Shown here piece after piece: positions 19,353 through 28,873 of a DNA stretch of 64,000 nucleotides. Position 1 is the stretch's first letter. Each line of letters starts with the position of its first letter. Both the position numbers and the translations under genes were made by a program. Under the pieces are notes generated by a model. It did no database searches, was not told the origin of the DNA, and saw only the letters and a list, made by a program, of their open reading frames with translations. The stretch comes from Arthrobacter gengyunqii. Its GTDB lineage: Bacteria; Actinomycetota; Actinomycetes; Actinomycetales; Micrococcaceae. The stretch spans positions 62,001-126,000 of the forward strand of contig NZ_CP095461.1 in the NCBI RefSeq assembly GCF_023022985.1. Reading direction: 5' to 3'.

Positions 19353-20198
19353 ATGACTACTTTGACGAGCACCGGCATCGAAGACCGGCAGAACCCTGAC
19401 CGCAACGTCCACCTGGTGGCACTGGACGTGGACGGCACCCTGGTGGACCATGACGGGCACATGTCCGCCGGTGTCCGCGAAGCCGCCGAAGCTGCGATTG
19501 CCGCCGGCCACCACCTGGTCATCGCGACCGGACGGTCCTACGGCGCAGCACTTCCCATCCTGGAGCGGCTCGGCATCACCAAGGGCTACTGCGTCGCCTC
19601 CAACGGCGGCGTCACCCTGCGGGTGGATACCTCCCTTCCGGACGGCTACGAAGTCATGGACCGGGTGGTTTTCGATCCCCGGACAGCGCTGGACGCCCTG
19701 CGGATCAAGCTGCCCACCGCAAAGTTCGCCCTGGAGGACTCCCACGGCAACTTCCTTTCCACCGAGCGCTTTCAGGATGCCAGCTTTGGCGTGGAGGCCC
19801 AGGCGGTGGACTTTGAGCGGCTGCGCAGTGCCGAAGCAGTCCGCGTGGTGGTCTTCAGCGTCGACTCCACGGCGGAGGAGTTCGGTGAGGCTGTCCGAGC
19901 CATAGGCCTGCACGGCGTGACATATTCCGTGGGTTGGACCGCCTGGCTGGACATCGCCGCCGAAGGTGTCACCAAGGCCAGCGCACTGGAAAACGTGCGC
20001 AGCGCGCTGGGCATTGAGCGGAAGCACACGCTGGCCATGGGAGACGGCCGCAACGACATTGAAATGCTGGGCTGGGCGGCCCGCGGCGTGGCCATGGGCC
20101 AGGCTCCGCAGGAAGTGCTGGAGGCAGCCACCGAAGTTACCGGCACTGTCTATGAAGACGGCGCCGCCACCATCCTCCGCGGTCTCGCCGACAGCTAA
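19353..20198 (+). CDS. Cof-type HAD-superfamily phosphatase
   Basis: 281 residues. Catalytic D25 and D27 lie in LVALDVDGTLVDH, Thr and Lys motifs are further on (VIATGRS, TKASALE), and the metal-binding MGDGRNDIEML is near the C-terminus. The cap is of the Cof/C2B type, whose members dephosphorylate sugar phosphates and cofactors; the substrate is unknown. ATG 19353 follows TAAGG; the open frame further upstream runs through the serS terminator and is rejected. It converges on the SatD-like gene. Confidence 0.85.
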   Translation: MTTLTSTGIEDRQNPDRNVHLVALDVDGTLVDHDGHMSAGVREAAEAAIAAGHHLVIATGRSYGAALPILERLGITKGYCVASNGGVTLRVDTSLPDGYEVMDRVVFDPRTALDALRIKLPTAKFALEDSHGNFLSTERFQDASFGVEAQAVDFERLRSAEAVRVVVFSVDSTAEEFGEAVRAIGLHGVTYSVGWTAWLDIAAEGVTKASALENVRSALGIERKHTLAMGDGRNDIEMLGWAARGVAMGQAPQEVLEAATEVTGTVYEDGAATILRGLADS

Positions 20199-20219
20199 CC
20201 GTCCCGCGGGCAGCCTGTT

Positions 20220-20870
20220 TCAGGCTCCCTGCGCCGCTGGTTCGAAGACCGAAGCTGCAACCGAAAGTGCTGCAGGTCCGGCGCTCAGCGCGAGCAGCCG
20301 TGCCGCCGCGGGCCGGGTGGCCCACTCCTCCTGCCAATGGGAACGCACCACGGCCTTGCTGACCGCCTGCGTGGTGATGCCCAGGATTTCCGCAACGTAT
20401 TTTTGCTGCCCGCGGGCGCCGGGAGTCATAAGGTCCAGCACTTTCCACTCGGCGTCGGTGCGGCTGGCCACGATCTGGCCGAGCAGCCGCAGCACGGCCT
20501 GGGCTTCTGCGGCGATGTCCGCGTCCGGTCCGTCCACGGCCAGCGGAATGCGTTCGCCGGTCTTCTGCGCCCGGACCACGGCGCGGCGGGCATACACAAG
20601 CCCAAACCCGTCATTGTCCAGGATGTTCTGCTGCAGCGGCGGATGCACCTCGCCGATGCCGATTCCCACGTTCCAGCGCCGCTGCCGGATCGCAGCCAGT
20701 GCGGCATCGACCGCCGTGGAGGCATCGGCCAGCACGCCCTGCGCTTCGTCGCCCACGGAGCGCTGAAACGGAACGGCTGCGGGCAGATGGCGGAGCGAAC
20801 GGATGAGTTCCGGAACCAGGTCCCCCGATTCGCGCGAATCCCGCTGGTTGATCGTCAGCACGTAATGCAT
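20220..20870 (-). CDS. SatD-like sensor domain fused to HTH
   Basis: 216 residues. The first ~150 (TINQRDSRESGDL, then VGDEAQGVL and WNVGIGIGEVHPP) resemble SatD-family proteins, which have a fold related to nucleotide cyclases. The last ~70 hold a helix-turn-helix (QQKYVAEILGITTQAVSKAVVRSHW). A DNA-binding protein with a nucleotide-like sensing domain is inferred. ATG 20870 is used because SatD-like sequence starts there; the frame is open further upstream and no Shine-Dalgarno is obvious. Confidence 0.55.
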   Translation of the reverse strand: MHYVLTINQRDSRESGDLVPELIRSLRHLPAAVPFQRSVGDEAQGVLADASTAVDAALAAIRQRRWNVGIGIGEVHPPLQQNILDNDGFGLVYARRAVVRAQKTGERIPLAVDGPDADIAAEAQAVLRLLGQIVASRTDAEWKVLDLMTPGARGQQKYVAEILGITTQAVSKAVVRSHWQEEWATRPAAARLLALSAGPAALSVAASVFEPAAQGA

Positions 20871-20938
20871 GGGTTCAGCATGCCAGAGGACCCCAAAGAC
20901 AACCGGGATCGGTTGCGGCGCGCCCCGGATGCATCGCC

Positions 20939-20944
20939 TAGAGT
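20939..20944 (+). promoter_or_regulatory. -10 box for a leaderless small-protein gene
   Basis: TAGAGT, then CGGCAG, then ATG 20951. Spacing is 6 bases. Confidence 0.55.
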
Positions 20945-20950
20945 CGGCAG

Positions 20951-21169
20951 ATGAAGAATTCCAGCGGGCAGCCGCCCAACCCAAGACCCGTCTCCCTGAT
21001 TCCGCTGTTCTTTGCGCTCGGGGTCATTCTGCTGGGCCTTTGGGCTGCATGGGTAACCGGCAGCTGGGTGTTGCTCGCGGTTGCCGTTGCCGTTGCGGTC
21101 CTGCCCGCCCGCACCTATGGCGGAGATGTGCGCACTTGGGCGCGGCGGCGGGCCCGGGAGGGCAGGTGA
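20951..21169 (+). CDS. Small two-helix membrane protein
   Basis: 72 residues. A short polar N-terminus is followed by two hydrophobic segments (about 15-37 and 39-55) and a basic tail (TWARRRAREGR). No known domain. Preceded by a leaderless-type promoter and followed by a hairpin shared with ppa, which supports it being a real, separately expressed gene. Function unknown. Confidence 0.6.
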   Translation: MKNSSGQPPNPRPVSLIPLFFALGVILLGLWAAWVTGSWVLLAVAVAVAVLPARTYGGDVRTWARRRAREGR

Positions 21170-21193
21170 ACGAGTAGGAGTCCAAACGACGAC

Positions 21194-21225
21194 GGCGGCC
21201 GTCCCCCGGAAAGGGAACGGCCGCC
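21194..21225. terminator. Hairpin between the small membrane protein and ppa
   Basis: GGCGGCCGT pairs with ACGGCCGCC around a C-rich/G-rich interior. It lies between convergent genes and may serve both. Confidence 0.6.
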
Positions 21226-21272
21226 ATCGGGCACCTGCTTGATCCGGACCCTGTAACGGCTCCGGGAACGCG

Positions 21273-21818
21273 CTAGTTGTTCTGGGGGTCGGCGTCGACG
21301 TCGCGGCCCTGGGGCTCGTCCTCTTCGCTGCCTTCGCCGAGAGCGGCGAAACGGGCCAGGGAAGCTTCCACCTCGGCCTCGGCTTCCTCACGGCCGGCCC
21401 AGTCGGCGGCTTCAACCCACTTGCCGGGCTCCAGATCCTTGTACTTGGTGAAGAAGTGCTTGATCTCGTCAAGCAGGAAATCGGAAACGTCCGAGATGTC
21501 CTTGATGTGGTCAAAACGGGGATCAACCGGCACGCACAGGACCTTGGCGTCTCCGCCGCCGTCGTCCACCATGTTGAAGACGCCGATGGGGCGGGATTCC
21601 ACCAGCACGCCGGGCATCAGGTCGAAGTCCTGGAGCATCACCAGGGCGTCCAGCGGATCGCCGTCTTCGCCGAGGGTGTTCTCAAAGTACCCGTAGTGGG
21701 TGGGGTAGGCCATGGACGTGAAGAGGATGCGGTCCAGGCGCAGGCGGTGGGTTTCGTGGTCGATTTCGTACTTGACCCGGGATCCCTTGGGGATCTCGAT
21801 GGTGACGTCGAGCTTCAT
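21273..21818 (-). CDS. ppa: Inorganic pyrophosphatase
   Basis: 181 residues of family I PPase. The metal-binding DxDPxD is seen as [10 protein letters not shown], with [15 protein letters not shown] and [10 protein letters not shown] upstream. It hydrolyses pyrophosphate to drive biosynthesis. ATG 21818 is fixed by AGAGGAG; an upstream extension of 12 codons lacks support. The last ~20 residues ([19 protein letters not shown]) are an acidic tail beyond the usual ~160-residue core. It is divergent from dacB. Confidence 0.94.
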   Translation of the reverse strand: MKLDVTIEIPKGSRVKYEIDHETHRLRLDRILFTSMAYPTHYGYFENTLGEDGDPLDALVMLQDFDLMPGVLVESRPIGVFNMVDDGGGDAKVLCVPVDPRFDHIKDISDVSDFLLDEIKHFFTKYKDLEPGKWVEAADWAGREEAEAEVEASLARFAALGEGSEEDEPQGRDVDADPQNN

Positions 21819-21977
21819 GGATACTCCTCTGGCGTGGCACCGGCATGGCACCACAAAACGGAACAGGCTGATAAAAGCGCCAACAGCCGCGTGTTTGTCC
21901 GCGTCAGTGCGGGCTGCGGCGCCGGTCTAGTCTTAAAGATATATGTCTTGGTCCGCAATCACTGCCTGACGCAGTGA

Positions 21978-23498
21978 ATGGGGCGGTTGGACAGTCCTTG
22001 GAAAACCCTGAAAAAGATTGCGAAAGGCAGCGGTGAGGCCATGGCTCGGGTGTTGTCCGGCCTCCTGCTGACCCTGGTGCTGGCGGTCCTCGTGGTTCCG
22101 TTGTGCCTGTATGCGGGTCCCCCGGTCCTGGCCGCGCTTGCGCGGGACCACCCGCAGCGGGAGCTGGTGGTGCCGTCCCACGAGGAGGCCCCGGCGGTCC
22201 TGTCCTCCGGGAGCGGGGAGTTTCCGGCGCCGGCCGGCCCGGGTGCGCCCCTGCCGGACGCGGAAGAGCTGGCGGCCCGCCTGGACGCTGAGCTGGAGGT
22301 TTCCGGCAGCGGTGAGTTCCACGGGGCCGTGGTGGACGCGCTGACGGGAGAGGTCCTCTATGACCTCGACGGCGGTGCCGCGGCAACTCCGGCCTCCAGC
22401 CTGAAGGTCCTCACTGCCGCCGCTGCCCTGTCCGTCCTCGGATCCGACACCCGGTTTGAAACTTCCGTGTATGCAGGAAACACACCCGAAACCGTCGTCC
22501 TGACCGGCGGGGGAGATGTGCTTTTGGGCTCCGGCGAAGCGGAGGAGGACGCCGTCGTCGGGCATGCCGGCCTGCAGACGCTGGCGGAGCGGACAGCCGT
22601 TGCCCTGGCCGGGCGTGAGGTGTCCGGAACGGTGAGCATCCTGGTGGATGACACCCTGTTCACGGGTGAGGCGCTCTCACCGGCCTGGAATGAAGAGGAC
22701 ATCGAGGCGGGAGAGGCCGCCGCCGTGTATCCGCTGGCGATCAACTCGGCCTGGGCTGTTGAAGGACAGCAGTCCGGTGCCCGGGTGGAGGACGCCGCAC
22801 TCACCGCCGGAGAGGCTTTCGCCGCCGCCCTGGAAACCGCTGCCGCCGGCTACGGCTTTGAGGTGGATCCCGAGGTCACCCGCGGAACGGCAGGCGACGG
22901 CGCAGACCGTTTGGCCTCCGTGTCATCGGCTCCGGTAGCGGAGCAGGTGCGGCAGATGCTGCTCGCCTCGGACAACTACCTGGCGGAAACGCTGGGCCGG
23001 ATGACGGCGCTCGCGGAGGGCGGCGAAGGCTCCTTCGACGGTGCCGCAGCCGCCGTCGAATCGGCAGTGTCCGGGCTCGGGGTGGACACCTCCGGGATGG
23101 TCCTGGCGGACGTCTCAGGACTCGGCAGCGGAACGGAAATCACCGCACTGCAGCTGGCACGGACCGTAAATGCCGCACTGACTTCCGCGGACAACAGCGT
23201 CCGCGACCTGCCCTATTCCCTGCCGGTGGCCGGACTGAGCGGAACCCTGGCCTCGCGGTTCACAGACGCAGCCTTCACCGATTCTTCCGCTGATAAGGAA
23301 ACTCCGGTGGCCGGACTGGTCCGCGCCAAAACCGGCACCCTGCTGGCGGCAACCTCGCTCACCGGATTCGTGACCGACGCCGACGGCCGGCTGCTGTCCT
23401 TTGCCTTCGTGGCCAACGGGCTGGAGGGCAACACTGTCCAAGCCCGTGAAGCCGTGGATGCGGCTGCCGCCGCCCTTGCCGGCTGCGGGTGCGGCTGA
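21978..23498 (+). CDS. dacB: D-alanyl-D-alanine carboxypeptidase/endopeptidase (PBP4 type)
   Basis: 506 residues. An N-terminal transmembrane anchor (about 23-50) is followed by the serine-peptidase S13 domain: SxxK as SSLK near residue 141, SDN near 330 and KTG near 452. It trims peptidoglycan peptides outside the membrane. ATG 21978 is followed by the membrane segment; ATG 22041 (MARVLSG) is a plausible shorter start. TAGTCT at 21928 is a likely -10. The length and insertion between motifs fit the PBP4 class. Confidence 0.88.
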   Translation: MGRLDSPWKTLKKIAKGSGEAMARVLSGLLLTLVLAVLVVPLCLYAGPPVLAALARDHPQRELVVPSHEEAPAVLSSGSGEFPAPAGPGAPLPDAEELAARLDAELEVSGSGEFHGAVVDALTGEVLYDLDGGAAATPASSLKVLTAAAALSVLGSDTRFETSVYAGNTPETVVLTGGGDVLLGSGEAEEDAVVGHAGLQTLAERTAVALAGREVSGTVSILVDDTLFTGEALSPAWNEEDIEAGEAAAVYPLAINSAWAVEGQQSGARVEDAALTAGEAFAAALETAAAGYGFEVDPEVTRGTAGDGADRLASVSSAPVAEQVRQMLLASDNYLAETLGRMTALAEGGEGSFDGAAAAVESAVSGLGVDTSGMVLADVSGLGSGTEITALQLARTVNAALTSADNSVRDLPYSLPVAGLSGTLASRFTDAAFTDSSADKETPVAGLVRAKTGTLLAATSLTGFVTDADGRLLSFAFVANGLEGNTVQAREAVDAAAAALAGCGCG

Positions 23499-23559
23499 CG
23501 CGGTTCGGCGTTCAGCGAACCCTCCTGCCATTGGAGGACCTGTGTGGTCTGATGGACGG

Positions 23560-24699
23560 ATGGAGAGCTATCAGCAGCACCCTGCCCCGGCCGGCCCCGA
23601 CCTGGTGAACTGGGACCTGGCCGCCGGAACGGCTGCCACCCTCGTGTCCGCCGGACCCAAGATGTCCGCCCGGGAGATCCGCGGGGCAGTGGCGGACCTG
23701 CGGGCGCGCGCAGACGAGGCGGTGACCCACGTGCACCGGATCACGGGTTTGGACGCCGCACGCGACCTGCGGGATTCAGAGGTCCTCGTGGTGGACCGCG
23801 CGTCCTGGGCCAAAGCGAATTCGCGCAGCTTTGCCGTGTTGATGAATCCTGCGCTCGAGAACCTTGCCCGGACGCATCCGGAGCAGCTCAAGGGCGCCAA
23901 CACCGCGCTCAGCGGCACCCTGACCGGCGCCCAGCTCGGCGCTGTGCTGGCCTTCCTCTCCTCGAAGGTGCTGGGACAGTACGATCCCTTCGCTGCCCAG
24001 ACCCCCGGCGGTCCCGCAGGCGGCAGGCTCCTGCTGGTGGCGCCGAACATCATCACCCTGGAACGCGAGCTGAACGTGGATCCCTCGGACTTCCGGCTCT
24101 GGGTATGCCTGCACGAGCAAACCCACCGGGTGCAGTTCGCGGCCGCACCCTGGCTGCGCGGGCACATGATCGAACAGATCGGCCTGCTGACCGACGGCTT
24201 GATGGACAAGGCCCAAACCCTGTCCGAGCGCCTGGGCCAGGCAGCCAAGACCCTTGCCTCCCCTGAGGGGCGGAATGCCCTCACCGGCAGCAATGACGAC
24301 GGCGTTCCCCGCCGCCCGATGGACATCATGTCCCTCCTGCAGGACCCGGAGGACAAGAAGCGGATGTCGCACCTGACCGCGGTCATGTCCCTGCTGGAGG
24401 GGCACGCCAACGTGGTGATGGACGCCGTGGACGCCAGCATTGTTCCCAGCGTGAAGACCATCCGCCAGCGGTTCAACGCCCGGGGTAAAAGCCACGGCTG
24501 GCTGGACCGCTTTTTCCGCCAGATCATGGGCCTGGACGCGAAGATGCGCCAGTACAAGGACGGCTCCAAGTTTGTCCGGTCCGTGGTCGACCGTGCGGGA
24601 ATGGAAGGGTTCAACCGGGTCTGGGAGGGCCCGGAGAACCTGCCCACCGAAGCCGAAATCCACAACCCGTCCCTCTGGATGACCCGGATGGGGCTCTAA
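23560..24699 (+). CDS. Zinc-dependent metalloprotease, DUF2342 family
   Basis: 379 residues. The zinc motif HEQTH is at 185-189 (LWVCLHEQTHRVQF), and a second conserved stretch (LLEGHANVVMDAVD) probably gives the third ligand. This actinobacterial family is often found between dacB and tilS, as here. Substrate unknown. ATG 23560 (MESYQQHP) is the first start after the dacB stop that fits the family; no clear Shine-Dalgarno is present. Confidence 0.82.
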   Translation: MESYQQHPAPAGPDLVNWDLAAGTAATLVSAGPKMSAREIRGAVADLRARADEAVTHVHRITGLDAARDLRDSEVLVVDRASWAKANSRSFAVLMNPALENLARTHPEQLKGANTALSGTLTGAQLGAVLAFLSSKVLGQYDPFAAQTPGGPAGGRLLLVAPNIITLERELNVDPSDFRLWVCLHEQTHRVQFAAAPWLRGHMIEQIGLLTDGLMDKAQTLSERLGQAAKTLASPEGRNALTGSNDDGVPRRPMDIMSLLQDPEDKKRMSHLTAVMSLLEGHANVVMDAVDASIVPSVKTIRQRFNARGKSHGWLDRFFRQIMGLDAKMRQYKDGSKFVRSVVDRAGMEGFNRVWEGPENLPTEAEIHNPSLWMTRMGL

Positions 24700-24705
24700 C
24701 CGAAC

Positions 24706-25866
24706 GTGCAGATGCCAACTGATTCTGATTTCCCCGCCCCCGCCCCCGCCCCCGCTTCCGGCTCCATGGCGGCACGCAGGCCGCGCAAACGCCTGAACCC
24801 CACCCTGGGCAAAGCACGCAACATGCTCCGCGACGCCCTGGTGGACGCGGGCCTCGAGCCGCGCGGCACAGCTTCGGCGCCGCCGCCCCTGCTGCTGGTG
24901 GCCTGCAGCGGCGGACCCGACTCGCTGGCCCTGGCCGAAGCGGCGTCGTTCTTCGCCCGCCGCGGCGACTACCGGGTGGGTGCCGTCGTCGTGGACCATG
25001 CCCTGCAGCCCGGATCGGCCGAGGTGGCCGCGGCAGCCGCAGCGAAGCTAACGGACATGGGGCTGGACCCGGTCCAGGTCCGCGCCGTTTCAGTGCCGGC
25101 TTCCGGCATGGGACCCGAGGCCGCGGCCCGGACTGTCCGCTATGCGGCGCTGGATGCGGCCGTGGAAGAGACAGGAGCCGACGCAGTGCTGCTGGGCCAC
25201 ACCCTCGACGACCAGGCCGAGCAGGTGCTCCTGGGCCTGGCCCGCGGATCCGGCACCCGGTCGCTGGCCGGGATGCGCCCCATCCGCGGAAAGTACCTGC
25301 GCCCGCTGCTCGGCCTGCGCCGGAGCGAGACCGAGGAAATTTGCGACAGCGAAGGACTGGACCCGTGGTTTGACCCCAGCAATGCGGATCCGGCGTTCGC
25401 ACGGTCACGGGTCCGGGCCGAGGTGCTGCCCTTCCTGGAGGACAAACTGGGGCCGGGAATTGCCGAAGCACTGTTCCGTTCCTCACGTATTCTCGCCGGT
25501 GACGCCGACTACCTCGACGCCGTGAGCGCCGACATGTTCGCCAAGCTGCGCGTGCCGCAGGCACCCGCATCCGGGGCCGGAGACGCTCAGCCGGACATGA
25601 TCCTGCTGCCCGAGGCGCAGCTGCGGGAGCTGGCTCCGGCGGTGCGGCAGCGCGTTCTGGCCCTCGCCGCCGTCGAACTCGGAGGTGCCCAGCCCAGCTG
25701 GGAGCGCCTGCGTTCGGTGGAGGCGCTGCTGAGCCGCACAGGCTCCGCCGGGCCCGTGGAACTGGTCGGCAAAGTCAGCGTGTACCGGCAGGTCCGCAAC
25801 AATCCGGTTCCCCAAGGCCCCTCCGGCTATGGCAATCTTGTCTTTAGGAAAAAGAGCAGCACCTAA
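24706..25866 (+). CDS. tilS: tRNA(Ile)-lysidine synthase
   Basis: 386 residues. The PP-loop ATPase motif SGGPDS is near residue 68, followed by VVVDHALQPGS, GHTLDDQAEQVLLG and the substrate-binding LRP-like region PIRGKYLRPLL. It converts the anticodon C34 of tRNA-Ile(CAU) to lysidine. Start GTG 24706 (or ATG 24712), 6 bases after the previous stop. Residues 9-17 are encoded by four perfect CCCCGC repeats, making an Ala-Pro run. Confidence 0.92.
   Translation: MQMPTDSDFPAPAPAPASGSMAARRPRKRLNPTLGKARNMLRDALVDAGLEPRGTASAPPPLLLVACSGGPDSLALAEAASFFARRGDYRVGAVVVDHALQPGSAEVAAAAAAKLTDMGLDPVQVRAVSVPASGMGPEAAARTVRYAALDAAVEETGADAVLLGHTLDDQAEQVLLGLARGSGTRSLAGMRPIRGKYLRPLLGLRRSETEEICDSEGLDPWFDPSNADPAFARSRVRAEVLPFLEDKLGPGIAEALFRSSRILAGDADYLDAVSADMFAKLRVPQAPASGAGDAQPDMILLPEAQLRELAPAVRQRVLALAAVELGGAQPSWERLRSVEALLSRTGSAGPVELVGKVSVYRQVRNNPVPQGPSGYGNLVFRKKSST
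24732..24755 (+). repeat. Four tandem CCCCGC hexamers in the tilS N-terminus
   Basis: Four perfect copies encode an Ala-Pro run before the PP-loop domain. Copy-number changes would keep the reading frame. Confidence 0.75.
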
Positions 25867-25902
25867 AATCCAGCTGCAACATCTCGCACCCGGGAGCCAT
25901 TC

Positions 25903-26454
25903 GTGGATTCACACGACGTCCAGTCAGACCTCAAGCACGTTCTCTACACCAAAGAGCAGATTCAAACACGGGTTAACGAACTCGCGGCAGAGATTGACCG
26001 CGATTACGCCGGACGCGACGTCCTGCTGGTTGGCGTGCTCAAGGGTGCCGTGATGGTCATGGCAGACCTGTCCCGTGCCCTGCACAGCCACGTCACCATG
26101 GACTGGATGGCAGTTTCCTCCTACGGTTCCGGCACGCAGTCCTCCGGCGTCGTCCGCATCCTCAAGGACCTTGAAACCGACCTTCTGGGCAAGCATGTGC
26201 TGATCGTCGAAGACATCATCGACTCCGGCCTTACCCTGTCCTGGCTGCGCACCAACCTGCAGTCCCGCGGACCGGCCAGCGTCGAGATCTGCACGCTGCT
26301 GCGCAAGCCCACCGCCGCGAAGGTTGAAATCGACGTCAAGTACGTCGGTTATGACATCCCCAACGAGTTTGTGGTCGGGTACGGCCTGGACTTCGCCGAG
26401 AAGTACCGCAACCTGGACTTCATCGGAACCCTGGCTCCGCACGTTTACGAGTAA
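25903..26454 (+). CDS. hpt: Hypoxanthine phosphoribosyltransferase
   Basis: 183 residues. The PRPP-binding motif VLIVEDIIDSGLTL is near 100-113, and the N-terminal ELAAEIDRDYAGRDVLLVGVLKGAVMVMADL and C-terminal GLDFAEKYRNLDFIGTL segments fit. It salvages hypoxanthine (and guanine). GTG 25903 follows GGGAGCC. TAAAAT at 25864 is a likely -10, so hpt may be transcribed on its own as well as with tilS. A hairpin follows. Confidence 0.94.
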   Translation: MDSHDVQSDLKHVLYTKEQIQTRVNELAAEIDRDYAGRDVLLVGVLKGAVMVMADLSRALHSHVTMDWMAVSSYGSGTQSSGVVRILKDLETDLLGKHVLIVEDIIDSGLTLSWLRTNLQSRGPASVEICTLLRKPTAAKVEIDVKYVGYDIPNEFVVGYGLDFAEKYRNLDFIGTLAPHVYE

Positions 26455-26470
26455 GCACCAACGCAGTTGG

Positions 26471-26512
26471 GCGGCACCGGACAACGAGCCTGCGGGCCGC
26501 TTCCGGTGCCGC
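26471..26512 (+). terminator. hpt terminator
   Basis: GCGGCACCGGA and TCCGGTGCCGC, 11-bp perfect arms with a 20-base loop, 17 bases after the stop. Confidence 0.65.
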
Positions 26513-26673
26513 ACCCGCGATCAGCATCACGCCGGCCTCCTACGCCCTGAGGGAACTTTCCCGGTATTCCGGACGTGTTCCATCAGGTAACGGTGTATAG
26601 CTTGTTCAAGTATATTTCCGCGCATTATCAGCGTTGTTGATCAGGAGGGACGGGGCGCACGCCCTGACGACGA

Positions 26674-28803
26674 ATGAAATCTAAGAACTTCCTCAAGGGC
26701 CCGTTTATTTGGATAATCCTGGCGCTGGCCCTTCTTGTGCTCATTCTTCCCACCCTTTCCCCCAGCGGGGCAACACAGGTGGACACGAGCGTGGGCCTTC
26801 AGCTGCTCAAGGACCAGAAGGTGGAGCAGGCCAAAATTTACGACGGCGAGCAGCGCGTGGACCTCACGCTCGAGGAGCCGTACAAGGACAGCAGCGGCAA
26901 GGAAAGCGAGAACGTCCAGTTCTTCTTCGGCACTGCCCGCGGTGAGGACATTGTTACCGCGGTGAATGAGTCCGGCGCCGAAGGCTTTACCGACCAGCCG
27001 GTGCAGACCAACTGGTTCACCAGCTTCTTGGGCCTGTTCCTGCCGTTCATCATTCTCGGCGTCATCTTCTGGTTCCTCCTCTCCCGCATGCAGGGCGGCG
27101 GGTCGCAGGTGATGAAGTTCGGAAAGTCCAAGGCAAAGCTGACCAACAAGGACATGCCGCAGGTAACCTTCGCCGACGTCGCCGGCGCTGACGAGGCAGT
27201 GGAGGAACTGCACGAAATCAAGGAGTTCCTGCAGGATCCGGCGAAGTTCCAGGCCGTGGGCGCCAAGATCCCCAAGGGCGTGCTGCTGTACGGCCCTCCC
27301 GGCACCGGTAAGACCCTGCTGGCCCGCGCTGTGGCCGGCGAGGCCGGAGTGCCCTTCTACTCCATCTCCGGCTCGGACTTCGTCGAGATGTTCGTCGGCG
27401 TTGGCGCGTCCCGCGTCCGCGACCTGTTTGAGCAGGCCAAGACCAACTCCCCGGCCATTATCTTCGTGGACGAGATTGACGCCGTCGGCCGTCACCGCGG
27501 TGCCGGCGTGGGCGGCGGAAATGACGAGCGCGAGCAGACCCTGAACCAGCTGCTGGTGGAAATGGACGGCTTTGACGGCAATACCAACGTCATCCTGATT
27601 GCCGCGACCAACCGTCCCGACGTGCTGGACCCCGCCCTGCTGCGCCCGGGCCGCTTCGACCGCCAGATCGGGGTTGAGGCCCCTGACATGCAGGGACGCC
27701 TGCACATCCTGCAGGTGCACGCCAAGGGTAAGCCGATGGCCGAGGGCGTCGACCTGGAAACCGTGGCACGCAAGACCCCCGGTTTCACCGGTGCAGACCT
27801 CGCCAACGTGCTCAACGAAGCTGCGCTGCTCACCGCGCGCTCCAACGCCCAGCTCATCGATGACCGGGCACTGGACGAAGCCATCGACCGCGTCATCGCC
27901 GGCCCGCAGAAGCGCAGCCGCGTGATGAAGGAACTTGAGCGCAAGATCACCGCCTACCACGAGGGCGGCCACGCCCTGGTGGCAGCGGCGCTGCGCAACA
28001 CCGACCCCGTCACCAAGGTGACCATCCTGCCCCGCGGCCGCGCCCTGGGTTACACGATGGTGCTGCCGCAGGATGACAAGTACTCGGTCACGCGCAACGA
28101 ACTGCTGGACCAGCTCGCCTACGCCATGGGCGGACGGGTGGCTGAAGAAATCGTGTTCCACGATCCGTCCACCGGCGCGTCCAACGACATCGAGAAGGCC
28201 ACCGCCACGGCCCGCAAGATGGTCACTCAGTACGGCATGAGCGAGCGGATCGGTTCCGTGAAGCTCGGCAGCGGCGGCGGTGAACCCTTCCTGGGCCGCG
28301 ACATGGGCCAGGAACGGAACTACTCCGACCAGGTGGCCTACGTTGTCGATGAGGAAATCCGGCGCCTGCTGGATAACGCCCACGACGAGGCCTACCAGAT
28401 CCTGACCGAAAACCGGGATGTCCTGGATCGGCTGGCACTGGAACTGCTCGAACGCGAGACGCTGAACCAGGCCGAGATCGCCGAGGTCTTCCACGACGTG
28501 CGCAAGCGCGACGTCCGCGAAGTCTGGCTGTCAAAGCCCACCCGACAGGTCCACAGCCTGCCGCCGGTGGTCTCCGCCAAGGAGCGCCGCGAAGCAGCAG
28601 CCAACGGGCAGCCGGATCCGGATTCCGTCTCCCCGCAGGACCAGATTGCGGATGCCGACCTGCCCCAGGGCTTCGATGTGTCCAGCAACGGTCTCCCGCA
28701 GCCCGAGGGCAGCGGGTCCGGGCATCCCGGCAACCAGGGTGGCGCCGGCGGAACGGCCGGACGCACCGACGGCACCGGCACCCCGGAGCAGAACAACAGC
28801 TAG
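26674..28803 (+). CDS. ftsH: ATP-dependent zinc metalloprotease FtsH
   Basis: 709 residues. Two membrane segments (about 8-24 and 113-133) flank an extracytoplasmic domain. The AAA module has Walker A GPPGTGKT near 207 and the second region of homology [13 protein letters not shown]. The peptidase has HEGGH near 429. A Gly/Ser/Pro-rich tail of ~70 residues ends the protein. It degrades membrane and regulatory proteins. The start must be ATG 26674 because an in-frame stop lies 3 codons upstream, yet GGAGGG is 25 bases away with a small GGGC-GCAC-GCCC hairpin between. Confidence 0.96.
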   Translation: MKSKNFLKGPFIWIILALALLVLILPTLSPSGATQVDTSVGLQLLKDQKVEQAKIYDGEQRVDLTLEEPYKDSSGKESENVQFFFGTARGEDIVTAVNESGAEGFTDQPVQTNWFTSFLGLFLPFIILGVIFWFLLSRMQGGGSQVMKFGKSKAKLTNKDMPQVTFADVAGADEAVEELHEIKEFLQDPAKFQAVGAKIPKGVLLYGPPGTGKTLLARAVAGEAGVPFYSISGSDFVEMFVGVGASRVRDLFEQAKTNSPAIIFVDEIDAVGRHRGAGVGGGNDEREQTLNQLLVEMDGFDGNTNVILIAATNRPDVLDPALLRPGRFDRQIGVEAPDMQGRLHILQVHAKGKPMAEGVDLETVARKTPGFTGADLANVLNEAALLTARSNAQLIDDRALDEAIDRVIAGPQKRSRVMKELERKITAYHEGGHALVAAALRNTDPVTKVTILPRGRALGYTMVLPQDDKYSVTRNELLDQLAYAMGGRVAEEIVFHDPSTGASNDIEKATATARKMVTQYGMSERIGSVKLGSGGGEPFLGRDMGQERNYSDQVAYVVDEEIRRLLDNAHDEAYQILTENRDVLDRLALELLERETLNQAEIAEVFHDVRKRDVREVWLSKPTRQVHSLPPVVSAKERREAAANGQPDPDSVSPQDQIADADLPQGFDVSSNGLPQPEGSGSGHPGNQGGAGGTAGRTDGTGTPEQNNS

Positions 28804-28809
28804 CAGCGA

Positions 28810-28843
28810 ACGGCGGCCCGGCACGAAAGTGCCGGGCCGCCGT
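28810..28843 (+). terminator. ftsH terminator with GAAA tetraloop
   Basis: ACGGCGGCCCGGCAC and GTGCCGGGCCGCCGT form a perfect 15-bp stem closed by GAAA, 6 bases after the ftsH stop. Confidence 0.75.
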
Positions 28844-28861
28844 CGTTCCGGACACGCACGG

Positions 28862-28867
28862 TAGGAT
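28862..28867 (+). promoter_or_regulatory. -10 box for leaderless folE mRNA
   Basis: TAGGAT, then CAAGCA, then GTG 28874. It lies just after the ftsH hairpin, so the folate genes have their own promoter. Confidence 0.6.
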
Positions 28868-28873
28868 CAAGCA

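Noticed and set aside
21943..21969. An 8-codon ATG frame near the dacB promoter (MSWSAITA)
   Set aside because: The spacing from TAGTCT is 9 bases, not 6-7, and it ends 8 bases before the dacB start without overlap.
26641..28494. A 617-codon open frame antisense to ftsH
   Set aside because: It mirrors ftsH codons, has low-complexity His/Gln/Gly/Leu composition and no domain; a high-GC shadow frame.
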